Shown: piece by piece, positions 1 through 12,800 of the stretch
Position numbering within the stretch: position 1 is the stretch's first letter
How the letters are laid out: each line of letters begins with the position of its first letter
Source: Albula goreensis
Taxonomy: Eukaryota; Chordata; Actinopteri; Albuliformes; Albulidae
DNA length: 64,000 bases
Direction: 5' to 3'
Assembly: GCA_022829145.1 (NCBI GenBank)
Contig: CM040743.1
Span: 32,568,841 to 32,632,840, forward strand
The notes under the pieces: generated by a model
Databases searched by the model: none
Told to the model about the DNA's origin: nothing
What the model saw: only the letters and a program-made list of their open reading frames with translations
Program-made: the position numbers and the translations under genes

Positions 1-187
1 TATTCAACATCTTTAAACCAAAAAAGACTGCTTTCTAACAAAGTTTCAATAGCTGGCTCTTCCATTTTTTTATCATCAGTCGTTCTGACAATGAACCGAT
101 CACATGTGACTGCTGTACTTACAACCATCTCAAAGCCAAGCTCCATACATGGGGCTTTGTCACATCACCTACCAAAATGTAGTATGC

Positions 188-372
188 CAGTGCAGCATAA
201 TGGTTAGGGAACTGGATCCATAATTCAGAGGTTGCAGGCTCGAATCCAGGATGGATTTCAATGTGCTAATGAAGGCACTTCACATGAACTTCCTCAGCAA
301 ATACAGACCTGTATTATATGTAAAACATACGCTCTAACAAGTGACTGTGGACAATGGCATCTTAATAAAAAT
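188..372 (+). mobile_element. tRNA-derived SINE with L2-like tail, degenerate
   Basis: The 5' part reads like a tRNA-type promoter: CATAATGGTTAGGGAACTGG in the A-box region, then a B box GGCTCGAATCC at 237-247. The body that follows (GAAGGCACTTCACATGAACT, then CTCAGCAAATACAGACCTGT) lines up with the central domain of the widespread fish SINEs that I recall as ...TTGAGCAAGGTACTTAACCT...CAGTAAATATCCAGCTGTAT. The end, TAAGTCGCT..GGATAA-like at about 335-372, resembles the L2-type tail. Such elements are copied by an L2-like LINE machinery. The copy is old and non-functional, with many substitutions. The open frame at 232-495 crosses it and is not a gene. The family is fairly clear; the exact subfamily is not. 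Confidence 0.7.
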
Positions 373-3300
373 TTAAAGACTTTGTCTAAAATAAACAGAC
401 ATACTCAGAAATATGTTGGTATGATTCATGGTTTTTGTATGGAGACCGTAACTCATCTGATCAGGTGGGATATAGCTGGCTGTATCAACAGCTGATCCTA
501 TCTCAGTGATAGAAGGGGGCTCTGAAAATACCTTTTTTATCCATGCATTTCATTTGAGTTGCTTACCCAGTGTTTCTGAACCCTATTCATGGTCATTGAC
601 AGTTTCTGCATTTAAGTCAATCACATTTCATTTAGAGGGCTATACCACTTACATTCTGAAATTGACTTCAGTAATTGCAACAATACATATTGAATATGCA
701 TTGCTTAGGATGAAGAGAGAATCAGCTTAAATGCATGGAGTTGGTTGAGGCGCCCAAAAGCCAAAGGTATTGATAAGAGCTGTTACATACATATGGGCAT
801 ACGTATCTCAGAATGGTTCTGTTCACCTAAATTTTCAAATATGAACAAATGTTATTCTGAGACAACCTCACATTTCTGTTAAGATACATCAGAAAACAGT
901 ACAAAAAGGATAAATGAATTTCAGCAATTTCTTATGTACAAGTGTATGCAAGACCCATGAACCCATAAGGGACATGGTCAAGTCATTTTGTTGACTTTAA
1001 CTCTGATTGTCATCGGACTATCACTGTGGAGACTTAACGACAATGTTTACTGCCCCATAATTTATACAAAGAGACAGATGGATTCTTATTGCTGGAGGAA
1101 CTGAGCAGAATGTGTACCCTTGCGGTTTTAATTGAGAATTTGTCTTATTTACAGACTTTTCATTTAATTCATGTAACTGGGTCAACCCTCCTTTGGGTGG
1201 ATGTGAAACCCAGCTTGTGTGGGTTCCCTTGGGTAAGGCCTCGGTCTGTAGAGATGTGCTATGCTTCAACTCCGTGTCATATCCAATCAGAAAAACACCC
1301 ACTCTGCTCCCTCCCCGTTCATACATCATAAACAATCCATTACCCTCCCCATCGGTTAAAATAAAAAAAAAAATCGGAAGCTTATGTGTCAGGAACGCCT
1401 TTGCCGTTTTCTAAAAAGATAATTTATTCCGTGCTCCTGCCATCCACCAACTGCTCCCACAAGGAGCCTTCCCTCGACATCTAATGCATCGGCTTTAGCA
1501 TGTGCACGGCTCATGAGAACCATGGGAAAAACTAGCTGAGTACCAGCCTTAATTAGGCAGCCTGCCTGTGCATGCTTGTAAACCTCTTCCCTCTTGATGA
1601 TGCCATTTTCAGCTGTGCGCTTTAAGCATCCGTCTTCATATTCCCGGGATTAGAACAACTCAAGATTAAAGAAGTTTCCTTGATGGATCGGAATACAAGT
1701 GGCTTGGCAACAATGCGAGATGTCACAGAAATAATCCTCTCATGTTCACTACACAGACCCCCACTTGTTTCCCGCTCAAGGAATGCCGCACTTAGAAATA
1801 CGCATTAACCTCAATTCTTCTGCGTAAAAGTACAAAATCACACACCTCTTTCAAGAGCATTCCTTCCTTTCATCTACTTTCTAGCTTTCTTCATTTTGCA
1901 CGCAATTCGATGCTTTGAATTTGCTTAGCCTTTCAAATAATGCATGCTATTTGTCCTTGAGTTTCTACTGTTTGTTAGGTACGGTTATATTTATCTACAA
2001 ACGAAAACACTAATAATAGTGTATGTATGCATGTACAGAATAATAAACCTAATGTGTAAAGCAAAAATAGGGATAAATTAAAACACCACAAACAATGATC
2101 TCATTTGTATGATAAGCAGTTGTTTTTGGCATCAACGGCCTAACAATTTGGGAGTCTTTTGCACTTTTCAATTTGACATTGACAACTTTTCCTTTGCAAT
2201 TAAGGAAGATGACTCTGTGGGAAGAATATTTAAAGTACTTTTTCAAATACTGAAAAACATTCATTTTCCAGTAGATTACTGTATTTGTGAAAGCCCATTT
2301 TGGAATTTGTAACTGTCACATAGTCACTAGGTATAAGTGACTATGCGCATACGTGCCTTCCAAGTTTTGAGAGTCCACATGAGTTTTGCCATTCAGTTTA
2401 ATAAAATTTTGAGTTAATATCATTGCATTTTTACAAAATGGTAGACAAAAAATTAATAATTTCATCATCGCCACCACACCACAAAAACAGGTGCTTCATT
2501 ATATATATCTTTGTTTAAAATTTTGCAAAGAAAACAACCCACTCTGCTGAATATTATTGGATTGTTCAAGAACCCCTTCTCCACACAATGAAAACATGAA
2601 TGAAGTTCCGGCATCATCTACCCACATTCAGCGATAAAATATTCCTATAAAAACCTAAATTACCCTTGGAATGTAACCATTGTACAATGATTCAATACCA
2701 TGAAGCTAGAGTTATGGCAGATCATCAATATCGATAAAAATTGAAATTGAAAATTATGTGAACCACTCACTCAGACTGGTAAACTGAAGTGCTGTTCTGA
2801 CTGTCAACAGGAATGTGCTGTGAGGTTCACTCTTTCATTTGAGGAACTCCTCATTCCCAACTAACCAATGGCTATTTCCATTCATTTGAAATGGCCACAC
2901 AAGGTATGATCAAAAAAAGTTCATCAAATTCTGGGAAAAAAAAATCAACATTTTATGCAACTTCAAACGTCTACATCATTATTCCTATTTGATGTACTCC
3001 ACACCCACATATACATGTTTATCACATCATTCCTGCTGCTGACAGAACCATTTCTGTAAGTCCAGACTTAATCATATTCAGAGCGCCTGTAATGCTGGAT
3101 TTGATGTATTTGACTGTGTCAAATCACTTCACTTTCATTTTTCAGTTTGGGGAGCAGTCCAAAGACAGTGTCGGGATTACAGCAATATTATGTGAATAAA
3201 GCAGTGCAATCAATGTTACTTTCTGATCATTCCTCCTTCTAGAATGAATTAGGTAGACATTTATAAGAAATACCACAGATATCTTATATTGTCTGTTCCA

Positions 3301-3430
3301 AAATGTTGAAAGAAGTGTCAATATGTCAATATGCAAATAAGAAGTCTGATATTGAATGAACTCCTTTATTTCTTTCTGAATATATTCTTTAATGTCAGTA
3401 TATTGCATATATTGCTCATATAGTATACGT
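373..3430. other. Gene-free AT-rich unique sequence
   Basis: No convincing exon, RNA gene or recognisable transposon was found. Open frames are short, overlap on both strands and have no coding character. The part at 1,430-1,640 is less AT-rich and contains AGCCTTAATTAGGCAG-type homeodomain-like sites with well-ordered non-repetitive sequence, so it could hold a conserved element. This is inference only. Confidence 0.5.
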
Positions 3431-3439
3431 GCATATCAT

Positions 3440-3760
3440 TTCTGTCACATTTTGCATCATGGGCTGTCAGTAAGGGATCTAGCAGACCCTAGGGAAACAG
3501 CAGCACTTTCTGACCAATCAGAGCACAAGCGGGTGGCGTCTGACTGCGGTTTGTTGATGAAGGGCTTAATCATGCATGAAAGACAACAGATGACCTTGTC
3601 TCTGTTCGCTGCAGCCCGGGCAACCGGCTCTGGATTCCGCCAGCACGGACTGCAGAAGATGTCTGCATTCGAGCGGATGCCGTTCGGAGGAAAAAGGGGA
3701 AAAGGGGAAAAAGAGGAAAATAATGGCACCTTTCATGTGTGCGATTCGATACTGAATGAC
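3440..3760. promoter_or_regulatory. CpG-richer patch with a CCAAT box; possible promoter or conserved element
   Basis: CpG dinucleotides and GC rise here above the local background. A consensus NF-Y site, TGACCAATCAGAGC, lies at 3511-3524. It is followed by GCAGCCCGGGCAACCGG and ends in an A/G-rich stretch (about 3693-3725). Open frames run on both strands (3392-3772 plus, 3457-3729 minus), as expected of a GC-richer patch, and neither resembles a known protein. A CCAAT box in a CpG-rich patch fits a promoter, but no TATA box, initiator or clear splice donor settles direction. It could also be a conserved noncoding element. Confidence 0.3.
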
Positions 3761-4018
3761 TGCCGGTTGTGAAATGCTCCGATCTGCAAATCCCCATTCT
3801 GCTTTCTGCTAACAGGCCCGCTTCTCAGCAAACGGTGACAGCTACCTGACAAGCACTGAAAGCTAAAAATACCGCACCATGAGTTCTAGGATACATTTTA
3901 ATATATGGTGTAAGCACCACATTCGCCCACACATGTGGACTCTGAATACAGTATTTCATTAATGAGGCATCATCTTCAAATGTCCCACCGATGGATTACA
4001 AAATGACAAATTCTGACA

Positions 4019-4055
4019 GTGTGTGTGTGTGCATGTGTGTGTGTGTGTGGGGGGG
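4019..4055 (+). repeat. (GT)n microsatellite ending in a G run
   Basis: An interrupted TG dinucleotide repeat, with one GCAT interruption, runs into seven G residues. The short minus-strand open frames rich in His and Thr over this tract are repeat artefacts. Confidence 0.9.
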
Positions 4056-4316
4056 TGCAACTATGTAGAAGAAAAGTAACTCCAGGAAAGTTCTACTAAG
4101 GTCAGACATCATAGTCCAGAGTCCAGTCCAGTCCATCCCAACCCCCAAAATGCATACCTGATGCACCCCACATAATACAGAACATCTGACAATACCTATC
4201 AGACAGAAAGAAGGATAAATCAAGGCTGAAGGGGTTTGTGGGTAAGGAGGTTGATGCAGTTGTACAATAACAAGATATACAATGAGTACAAGTACATATC
4301 AATATGTGCATGCACA

Positions 4317-4335
4317 TGTGTGTGTGTGTGTGTGT
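4317..4335 (+). repeat. (TG)n microsatellite
   Basis: A short uninterrupted TG tract is preceded by TGCATGCACA, an alternating purine-pyrimidine stretch. With the tract at 4.02 kb it is one of only two TG-oriented arrays in the window; the long arrays are all CA on the plus strand. Confidence 0.9.
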
Positions 4336-4439
4336 AGATGAAAAGAATGACAAACATACATGCAGTAATCCTGTCAGTATAATTGTGGACTATTGAAGTA
4401 TCCTCCAAAGACACACATATACGCACGCATACGAATTTA

Positions 4440-4700
4440 GAAGGCGCCCTACCAGAATTGTTGTGTTCAGAACCCATCTCACTGCCAGCTGTAAGGCTCT
4501 GCGTTTTCTTCAGGCCCAGCGGGTGTCTCCGCCTCATTCGGCTCACTGCAGGCTTTTCATCTGTGACCTTGCGGCGATTCTGTCTCCTGCCCTAAACCAC
4601 GGAAGCACTGATCGGTGTGCCTCACCTGATCTGCCCGGCTTTATTCCTGTGCAGGGAACAGCACAGCGCTCGCTCTCGATTCCGCACCGAACGTGAGCGA
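4440..4700. promoter_or_regulatory. CpG-richer patch, possible regulatory element
   Basis: A GC- and CpG-richer block contains GCGGCGATTC, CCACGGAAGC (ETS-like core GGAA) and CGCACCGAACGTGAGCGAAA. Open frames cover it on both strands (4463-4696 plus, 4543-4725 minus; 4693-5184 plus starts at its edge) but none looks like a known domain. The 163-codon frame starting at 4693 is among the longest in the window, yet it has mixed composition with no recognisable domain and crosses into AT-rich sequence. I read it as chance. Promoter or conserved noncoding element are both possible. Confidence 0.22.
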
Positions 4701-6000
4701 AACGCATCAGAAAGCCATCTATCAAAGTAAGCAGGTGTCTATATTATTCCGCCTCTCACCTTGTCCTGTGAGCAGAGGGTGGGGGGGTGTTACGTTTTCA
4801 GGTTTTAGGACTACACCTGCCTTTAACCTGCCTGCCCGGTGTAAGCACAATAAATATGACCTATTGGGATGTGACCCACCTGGATCAATGTTAAGCCAGC
4901 CCACTAAGCAGCGTTTAAGGGATCCAGGTCAAGAACGCAGGGTGGGTTTGAACTCCTTGCTCTTTGCGCTAGGCTCCTGGAGGGTAATCAGAACCACGAA
5001 ACAAAAGCCAGGTGAGGGGCAAGAAAGGTGCACAAGCCACGAAATGGAAGACCTTGCTGGTAGTACCACAACAGCTTCATCCAGAAGACTCTCTCCCATG
5101 AAAACCATACACATGGGGGTCAGGACAGGAAATAGGCACTTCCACACGACTGATTTCGTTGCTGTGTTTGTTCGAGAAAATTAATTCTGACCTCCAGCAT
5201 GATAAAATTGGGATCCTAAACAGTAACATCTTGTTTTTCTGAGTGACAGCAAAGACAAAAAATCACTGGCATAACTAGTGATGGATGATATACAATGTTT
5301 CTCTCTGCCCGGCTATGCCTTTTACTGAAGATGGCCTTACATGCACAGAATTACAATGTCAAGAATGTTCAAGAAGGCGCCCCATGTCTGATAAAGCTCT
5401 AGCACAGTATTTCCAAGGCAAGCTACAAGCAGCTTTGTCTGTGATAAGGAATGACATGTAATCTAGGCTAAATCTACTTCTGATCGGACTCCCTTGCTTG
5501 GTAAAAACAGAATAATTTTTAACACTTCAGAAAGCCAAAACTTCATCACAAGCAACTTTCTTAAACTTTCAGGCTGACATGTAATATTTTTACTTCTGAA
5601 AAATTAAAGCGGATTTGTTCGTAAGTACATTTTCACAGGCAAATGAAAAGATGAAAAGTTATAAAAAGGGAGATTCTACAGGATAAAAGAGATGCAACAG
5701 AATCACTTTAGCGAGGTTATATTTAGCTCTGAACCTCCTTTACAGAACGTTATCCGCGATGCATGCAAATTTCAGTTTGAAAAACAAAATAAAAGCACAA
5801 ATCTATGATCCTGTTACCCCGCCACGACCATACAGCTACTCAACGGTAGATCAAAAACGATAGGCAATCGACAACGGCATTGATTCAGCCATTGCATTTG
5901 AATTTGAGATTTCAATGCAATTTCCATCTCAAAGTAAGGGGGACTTACCGAAAAGGATAAAAGAACATAACTTCTCAAGCAGGGTTTACATCAATATGAC

Positions 6001-6039
6001 CCACCCCCAACCACCCCCCCCCAACACACACACACACAT
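6001..6039 (+). repeat. C-rich and (CA)n low-complexity tract
   Basis: Runs of C (ACCCCCAACCACCCCCCCCC) pass directly into seven CA dinucleotide units. It is simple sequence only. Confidence 0.85.
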
Positions 6040-6519
6040 AAATAACCCCTTTGCATGTAGAACACATCAATGCAAAGAACTATGCTCTGCAAGAAGCAGA
6101 AAAACTCTCCAGGACAAATATATTTGAGTCAGGTACAAAACATATGCACACTCCTTTATTCTCTAAGGCATATTATTCCATTACAGTGCATGCACTTTAT
6201 CTAATGACAAACCATAAAAACGCACAACCAAATCCAAAAATTTTACACCCAGATCCTGGAGCTCGCCCTCTCTTTGTGATTGCTTTCAGGTTGTCTTGTT
6301 AGGGTGAACCGCTGCAGAAATAATAAATCAACTGCAAAAGACCGGAGCCCATGTCTGCATCCTATAGGTGTACTTGAATGCATCGACCACATTTGAATGT
6401 TTCATCAGAGCCCAGTGAATCGTTGGCCAATTAGGGAAGGCCATTGAGCATGTACGATGCATGAATGGTTTGGAGGCCTTCTGCTGGTGACTAAAAAGAA
6501 AAACACAACAGGCGGAATC

Positions 6520-6620
6520 CACTCATTCACAATGAGATACTGTCCAGGCCGGTGTGTAATTGCGCATAAAGGAGCCACAGCTATAATTAGGCCAAAACCA
6601 GGCCCTTTCTACTCAACGGT
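6520..6620. promoter_or_regulatory. Candidate conserved noncoding element (homeodomain-like sites)
   Basis: This is a non-repetitive block with GTGTAATTGCGCATAAAG at 6553-6570 and CTATAATTAGGCC at 6580-6592, i.e. TAATT/TAATTA cores beside a POU-like GCGCATAA. Such clustering is typical of developmental enhancers in vertebrates. Conservation cannot be judged from one sequence, so this is a suggestion. Confidence 0.2.
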
Positions 6621-9446
6621 ACTGACTGAGCAAAGAAAAAAAAAATCATTTTAGCTCCTAGGTACACAAAATGCAAGCTCATTGAGGCTTAAAAATGTTG
6701 GCAAACACAATCGTTTCAAATCAGGAATAAATCAAAATGCATCTGCACAAACAGATTACGCATTGTTTTTATTAAAAAAACAAATACAATTGAGAGGAAC
6801 AGAACAATAGGTGCTGTCACCGTGTTTTCGACATGCTCATTTTAAAATTAAACAGGAGGCAAGTACCATGTAAGTCTTTATCATAATACATCCATATGTG
6901 CCTTCTTAACCAGTAACATTTAGGTTAATAATGCAATTCTAACCTTTTGAACCCAGAGGTGACAGAAAATTCAAATCCCTTAAAAACACTAAGAATACAT
7001 TGGCATAAAAGGTTTTCATTGAATAAATCCAAGTCTGAACAACATCCACCATAATGAAGATGAAACGAAATGTCCCAGGTCCAATTCTTACTCAATATAA
7101 GAGCTTCTTCCTGTACATTAACTATACCTGCAATTTCTTTCCAGTTTCAAGGATTAGGCTACCTTAAAATTTAGGCTCACTCAATTTATACTTTGGATAC
7201 TTGAGTCTTGCTTTAATACAATGATAAAGCTGTTGGCATATCTTTTAAATTCCCCATAAATGCAGATCCTACCAATTGTGTCAACAGATTCATGTTCAGG
7301 CGGCATGTTTCAGGGTATGGCATTCAAGTAGTGATATCGTTTATTCCTGTTCATAATAAAAGGTGGTCGATGGAGGCTGTCGAATTAGTGAATATTGTTA
7401 AAATAAAATATCAGGAAATATATGGCTCTTTTTCTTCATTTATCCTCAAAATTCTATTTGTTTTTGCCCGGTTTATGCTATGTTAAGCAAGATTTCAAGC
7501 TAACGGGTCACATCTGTTAATCCATTATACCGTTTGATGAGATTCATCATTCATCACATTGACCATTTTATTAGTCTTTGATAAGAAACTACAGACCCAG
7601 AGATCGGGTCTGAGGAGAACACAAGGTCTTCAACACAAAGCACATTTAAATGAATTTGTTTTGTTCGACAGCAAAGGTTAACAAAGCAAATTTGTTACAA
7701 ACCACTCCATCATCAATGACAATCAAATCACAATAAAAGGTGTCCTTACAAAAAACAAAAAAACACATTTTGCTTTCAGTGAGTCATACAGAATGAGGCA
7801 ATGGCACACATACACTTTTTGATTCAATTTTTATCAGCCGTGGAGGAGAGAGATGTTAAAAACAACTTTGAGGCCAAGAGAAACAGTTATACTTGTATCA
7901 TAAAAAAAAATCTGAAATACCAAAAATAGGCAAGCGAGGGACTGTCACAAGAAACACAACGGAGTGCTGTGACTGGGAAGACTAATAAGGAAACCCACCA
8001 TGTCAGGCCTGCAGAGAAAGGAGAACTACACACATCTTAATCCTATTTCAAATTCCACTGCTGCCACTGGGCTCAGAGACCAAGGCAAGACATTCTAGAT
8101 TTTTCTCTTAAATCCTCAATCCTCTCAAGCTGAGAAGGTTAATATCGGCCGGCGTTAACCTTTGTGCCACAGACTGAGAAAAGTAATAACGGTTCACTGG
8201 AATTTTAACCGGAGCAAAGCCCAGTCTCCCTACCACTCCATTTCTTTAAAAAAATATGTTTGTTCTGGCAGAAGATGTGGTGTATTATAACCAGAATTAG
8301 AACTGTGTACTGCTCCAGTAATTTCGAAGCTTTAGGGAAGACGGTGGCAGGTATAATGACCTCACTCGTTGACAAAAGAAAACTTGCTATTGCACTGTGA
8401 GGTGGTCTTATCTTATTTGAGGAGGATTACGTGAAAAAAAACATAGCGTACACATCTCGGCTCAAAAATGAATCACTTTTTTTCCCAGTCTGCAGGTGTT
8501 GCGCAGTCTTGAAATGAACTGATAAGTTCTCTCTGTGTCTTCCTTGTATTTGGTGGAAAACAACTGAACAAATCAAATGAAAAAAATATTTGCCAGTGAA
8601 TGTGTTTAAACCACATGTAAAATGATAACCAAATGTTTTTACATTATAATATGAAAGTGAATTAAACCAAAGCAAGAAACAATAAGGACTGAGTGGGATG
8701 TTTACAAGTGTAACACATTTGATTGAGTACAAATACATGTCAGTTGTTGTTGTTAAAACATTTTGAATACTCAACAAATTAAAATGACGTTACTGCTTTC
8801 CTTGACAGACATTGTTATCAGTAGCAGGTTAAACTGTAGGCTAATACTTTAAGTATAGCTAAGCCATCAGTAATGCTTTAACACAACCAACGCTTTCACT
8901 ACATCCGATGTAACAAACCACATCAACAAACAAGTCATCAAGTGTTTTATCTAAAAAGATACAATCGAATCAAAGCAAAACACATGCTACCATTTAATGA
9001 ATGCACACAAACTTCAGCTTGGCAACAGCTTACAAGCAGAGACATGTTTCCATACCATTTATCTTAATTAGTTGCCCATAATAACAAATCCCAATACTGT
9101 CTAAGAAGCTCTGGCATCTACCAAAGCTAGCCCCGCAGTGCAGAAATAACTCTGGAATGAACTGAATGCTCAATGGCAACGGTTCAAAGTAAACACGAGG
9201 AGTAAACACAATGGCAGCATCGGCGACTGGGTAAACCAATTACACTCCATTACCGAAAGAACGTGCACGTACAGATTTCTATAGAACAACAGTTAATGAG
9301 AACAATAGGAGGCACGCAAAACTAAGTGCTAGATGAACCAGCTGTGGACGATGGACCCCATGAGTCGGTCCACAATTACCGTCAAGTGTTCACAAAAGCA
9401 CCAATTTTAGACAATTGTACTGGGTGGCAGACATCTTCGCATGGCT

Positions 9447-9477
9447 GGGGAGGGGGGGAGGGGGAGGGGAGAGGGGG
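9447..9477 (+). repeat. G-rich tract with G-quadruplex potential
   Basis: Five G runs of four, seven, five, four and five bases are separated by single A residues or AGA. This satisfies the usual G3+N1-7 pattern for an intramolecular G-quadruplex on the plus strand. It lies about 4 kb from the promoter candidate at 13.5 kb with no gene evident nearby. Confidence 0.85.
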
Positions 9478-9525
9478 TGCACTACCACTTAATTACTTAA
9501 TTGAAACTGTTAACGCCTTCAACAA

Positions 9526-9887
9526 TAATGAAAGCCTCTGACCCCAGACAGCCAGAAGACTTTTGCGAAAATCTCCTGCGGGAAGACGGAAAATGTAGCA
9601 GCTCTAATGATCTGTTAGATCAAATAATACCCTCGGCTCAAGGCTCCCAAAGTGCACTCGAGAAGGAGACTGGAGTGCAACACTTAAAAGACTTCCACGC
9701 GCATGCACACATGCACACTCGTGATGTATGCAGGATTATTACTCGCCGTTCTGCACAGGTAGTCTGCAACCAACATTGCCTCACTTTAACAAGTCAAAGG
9801 GCTAAAAATGATAACCATTATGGTAAAGGAGTTGCATGTACCATAAGACACGGGGAGCCCCATACAAACGCACACACACACACATAG
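9526..9887 (+). other. Open frame of uncertain status
   Basis: The frame has an ATG at 9526. The first roughly 50 codons are polar and varied (including PRQPEDFCENLLREDGKC), with less codon monotony than surrounding frames. The C-terminal part runs into HAHAHMHT and a His-Thr tail made by CA-rich DNA ending at 9884. The repeat-derived end, the lack of flanking splice signals and the absence of a known domain argue against a gene. Low-priority candidate only. Confidence 0.1.
9871..9884 (+). repeat. Short (CA)n tract
   Basis: Seven CA units lie in a wider CA/TG-rich neighbourhood (9,690-9,920). Confidence 0.8.
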
Positions 9888-9899
9888 TAACACATACAT

Positions 9900-12800
9900 G
9901 CACATATACAAGCATGAATACAATGGAAAAGCACAGATTTGTTGTTTTAGCCTAAATAACAGACCGATGGAGAAGTTACAGTTTCACTGCAGTTTATTTC
10001 ACACGTTTTACAGATGGTCCATCACAAAGTGTGGGTCGATAAGGCATTCTGGCTAAGTTAAAAGCTAGCTCTTCCAAAGTAAATAAATTGCTGGTATCAG
10101 CAAAGCATAACAATGCATTGACCTTCTAAAGCAAACCATGACCATACAAATGTAGAATTACATTAGGTGAAACCAATCAATGTCTAGGATTATCAAATAT
10201 GGAAGTTCATTGATTTCCTTAATCCAGGTCTTACATTTTATTATTAATGCTAACTGAAATTATGCTTACATTGTCAGAAACTAGAGAGTTGGATGAAAAT
10301 GTTCAAAGGATTAGTTCCCTCTGATAAAATAGCAATGCTTACATTCACTTAAAACCATGTATAATTCTCTAGCATCTCATTACACAGCCTGCCTGGCCTG
10401 GAAAGGTCAAGGCCATATCGGCCAAATAGATGGCTGCATTTGTCACAACAATAGCTCATATCCCTCCAGAGGTTAATATGCAAAAATTAAAAAATAAAAG
10501 GCTGTGATTTTAAATTGCATAGAAATTGATTGCTGGATTGTTCATAACAACAAAGAGGAAACCCATCAAAAACCTTATGCAAATTCTTACTCAAAATTAA
10601 TTATAAATGAAATTGAGCTGGTTTGAAAGGAAACCTACATGCCACACATACAGATTTGCAGTAAATAACCCAAGATCTGCTTAAATTAAATTAAATATGG
10701 GTCCCTGCCCTAATTAGAAACTATACATTCAAAGGAAGAGGACTTGATGAGTTTCTTCAACTTAACAAAAACTCAATAAAATCACTCAAAAATGCATTAT
10801 ATAATGGGTTTCATCAGAGTTTTGATTCAACTATTTCCTTAAAACAAAGCTGGTTGCACAAGCACTCAACTATGACTGATAGAATTCAGCATGTATTCTC
10901 CCCATCATCACCTGCATTTCAAGTGTTTTGCTGTACAATCACATTGATACCGTTCATTTCCCTTAGCCAGTTAGATACACCTATGACCCCCTATCTCATT
11001 AAATGTGGTGTTCTGTGTTTTCAGACTTAATAATTTAATGCAATAATTTAAGGAGAGACTTCTTCAGCAGACCACTGCTGCAGACAAGACTTTTTCCAGC
11101 TGGGGGTCACAGAGATAACCCAAAAGCCGCCAAATGTCTGAGAATAAAAGAAATATTACTGGCTTTCAGAGGTTGTGCTTAATTCATATTCAGAATTCAT
11201 ATTAAACCAGTGAGGTTTAACTCAAATAAGTACAAAAAGCAATCAAGAAATAGCTAAGCCTGTTTAAGATAGCTAATGAGTGGACTGAATTAATGATCAC
11301 TGTGAATCAAGGATTTATTCAGTTAAACTTAGTTTTAGTTTAAATTAAGTCAAACACACAAGAACTGGCAAAAGTAAATATAACAAACATAAACAGCAAT
11401 CTCTTTTCCTCGTCAACAGTGATGTGGAGAATATTTACCAATGGGGCACGATCCCTTACACCATTCATTTTTGGAACATTGTGCTCCAACAGAAATCCAA
11501 TCATTAAACAGTATATGTACACACCAGAGTAACTGAATGAAAAAAACATTTTTCTTTGGCTCTGGTCAACACCCCCATCCCGCAGAAATGTGTTTGACAA
11601 ACAGAAAGATCGATTGGATAACAAATCTATACCAGTCTTGGGAATTTTCAATAAATTGCGGTTTGAGCAAAAGCAACAACAAAAAGGCAGCTTTCACAGT
11701 ATTGGTGGAAGTGTGACATCGAGATTACGATTAACAGACAGCAGACAAGGTTTATGGCGTCCAATCAAAGGGTTCCAAAAATAAGACAGGCAACTCCATC
11801 AAGGGGAGGGTTGTCAAATTATTGGCCTAACCTGTCACACTAGGAAACCTCATTAACGCTGCTGCGTTTTACATTTCACTCAGCACAGATCAACTCAGGC
11901 CAAATAAGCATCCTCTACCTATGACTTATCTTGCTACCTATATGAATTATACCCCAGTCCCATATTCATGAAAAACATATTGATCTATTTATTTAACAGA
12001 AAAGCTTCTTATATAGGACTATGTCTTATCCAAATGCCATTTTCCTGTGCATTAAAAGCTATTAATATTGTTGACGCTCTTTTGCCGGTCGAGAAGAAAC
12101 AGGCGGATCTGCTTTGAATTTTATGTAAGCTTGATAAATAACATTGACAAGGACAGTACAGAGCACATACAAACTGACAAAACTACCCCGGAGAGATTTT
12201 CTTTTCATTATCAAATCTTGTTCAACTAAGCCACTGCCAACCTATGCAATATTAGCTTCTTTGTGTATGGGACTGGACATTCAAATGTCCCCCCCCTGCT
12301 CCAAATTACTTAAGTTTCTCTGTTATCCTTATCATTCTTCAATTTATTTCTGTAACAATAACTCGATGTGAATCTGTTGAAATGTTTTTAAGTTGTGAAT
12401 GACCGAAGATCTCTCAAAGTACGGTGCCACACAACAGCAGTTCAGTAATGTAGCAGGACCGTAAATGGCATTCCTCAACATAATGGCACAAAATCTGATG
12501 ATTCAAGGAGCCATGACTATACATTAGTATGCTGTTCTGTTTGGGATTCGGAATGCCTGCCAGTTAATGAGTCATATTTACGCATAATGCCTCTTCAAAA
12601 TCAATAACATTCGGTTTTAAAACGCTCGGATAAAATGCATGTGGTGTGTTGATTCCATTTAGTTCAATGAGTGTAGAACAACAACACTGACTGGTATTTA
12701 CTGTGTTTACAAATCACATTCAAACGTAATATGTGCTTCACTTGCACGTATGTTACTTAATCGGATGCTGCATGGCCCTGGATTTTCAGTCATACATAGG

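Larger units (their letters stand above)
4701..9440. other. Gene-free AT-rich sequence with small CA tracts
   Basis: No gene or RNA was recognised. The stretch contains C/CA tracts at 6001-6039, a possible conserved patch at 6,520-6,620 (listed separately) and otherwise unique sequence. Open frames of 60-116 codons are scattered on both strands with no supporting splice sites. Confidence 0.5.

Noticed and set aside
237-247. B-box sequences (also at 18,711; 48,911; 54,934) considered as tRNA genes
   Set aside because: No cloverleaf can be formed; the surrounding sequence is that of degenerate SINEs.
4693-5184. 163-codon plus-strand frame, among the longest in the window
   Set aside because: Composition changes along its length, it has no known domain or splice context, and it starts in a GC-richer patch where long chance frames are expected.
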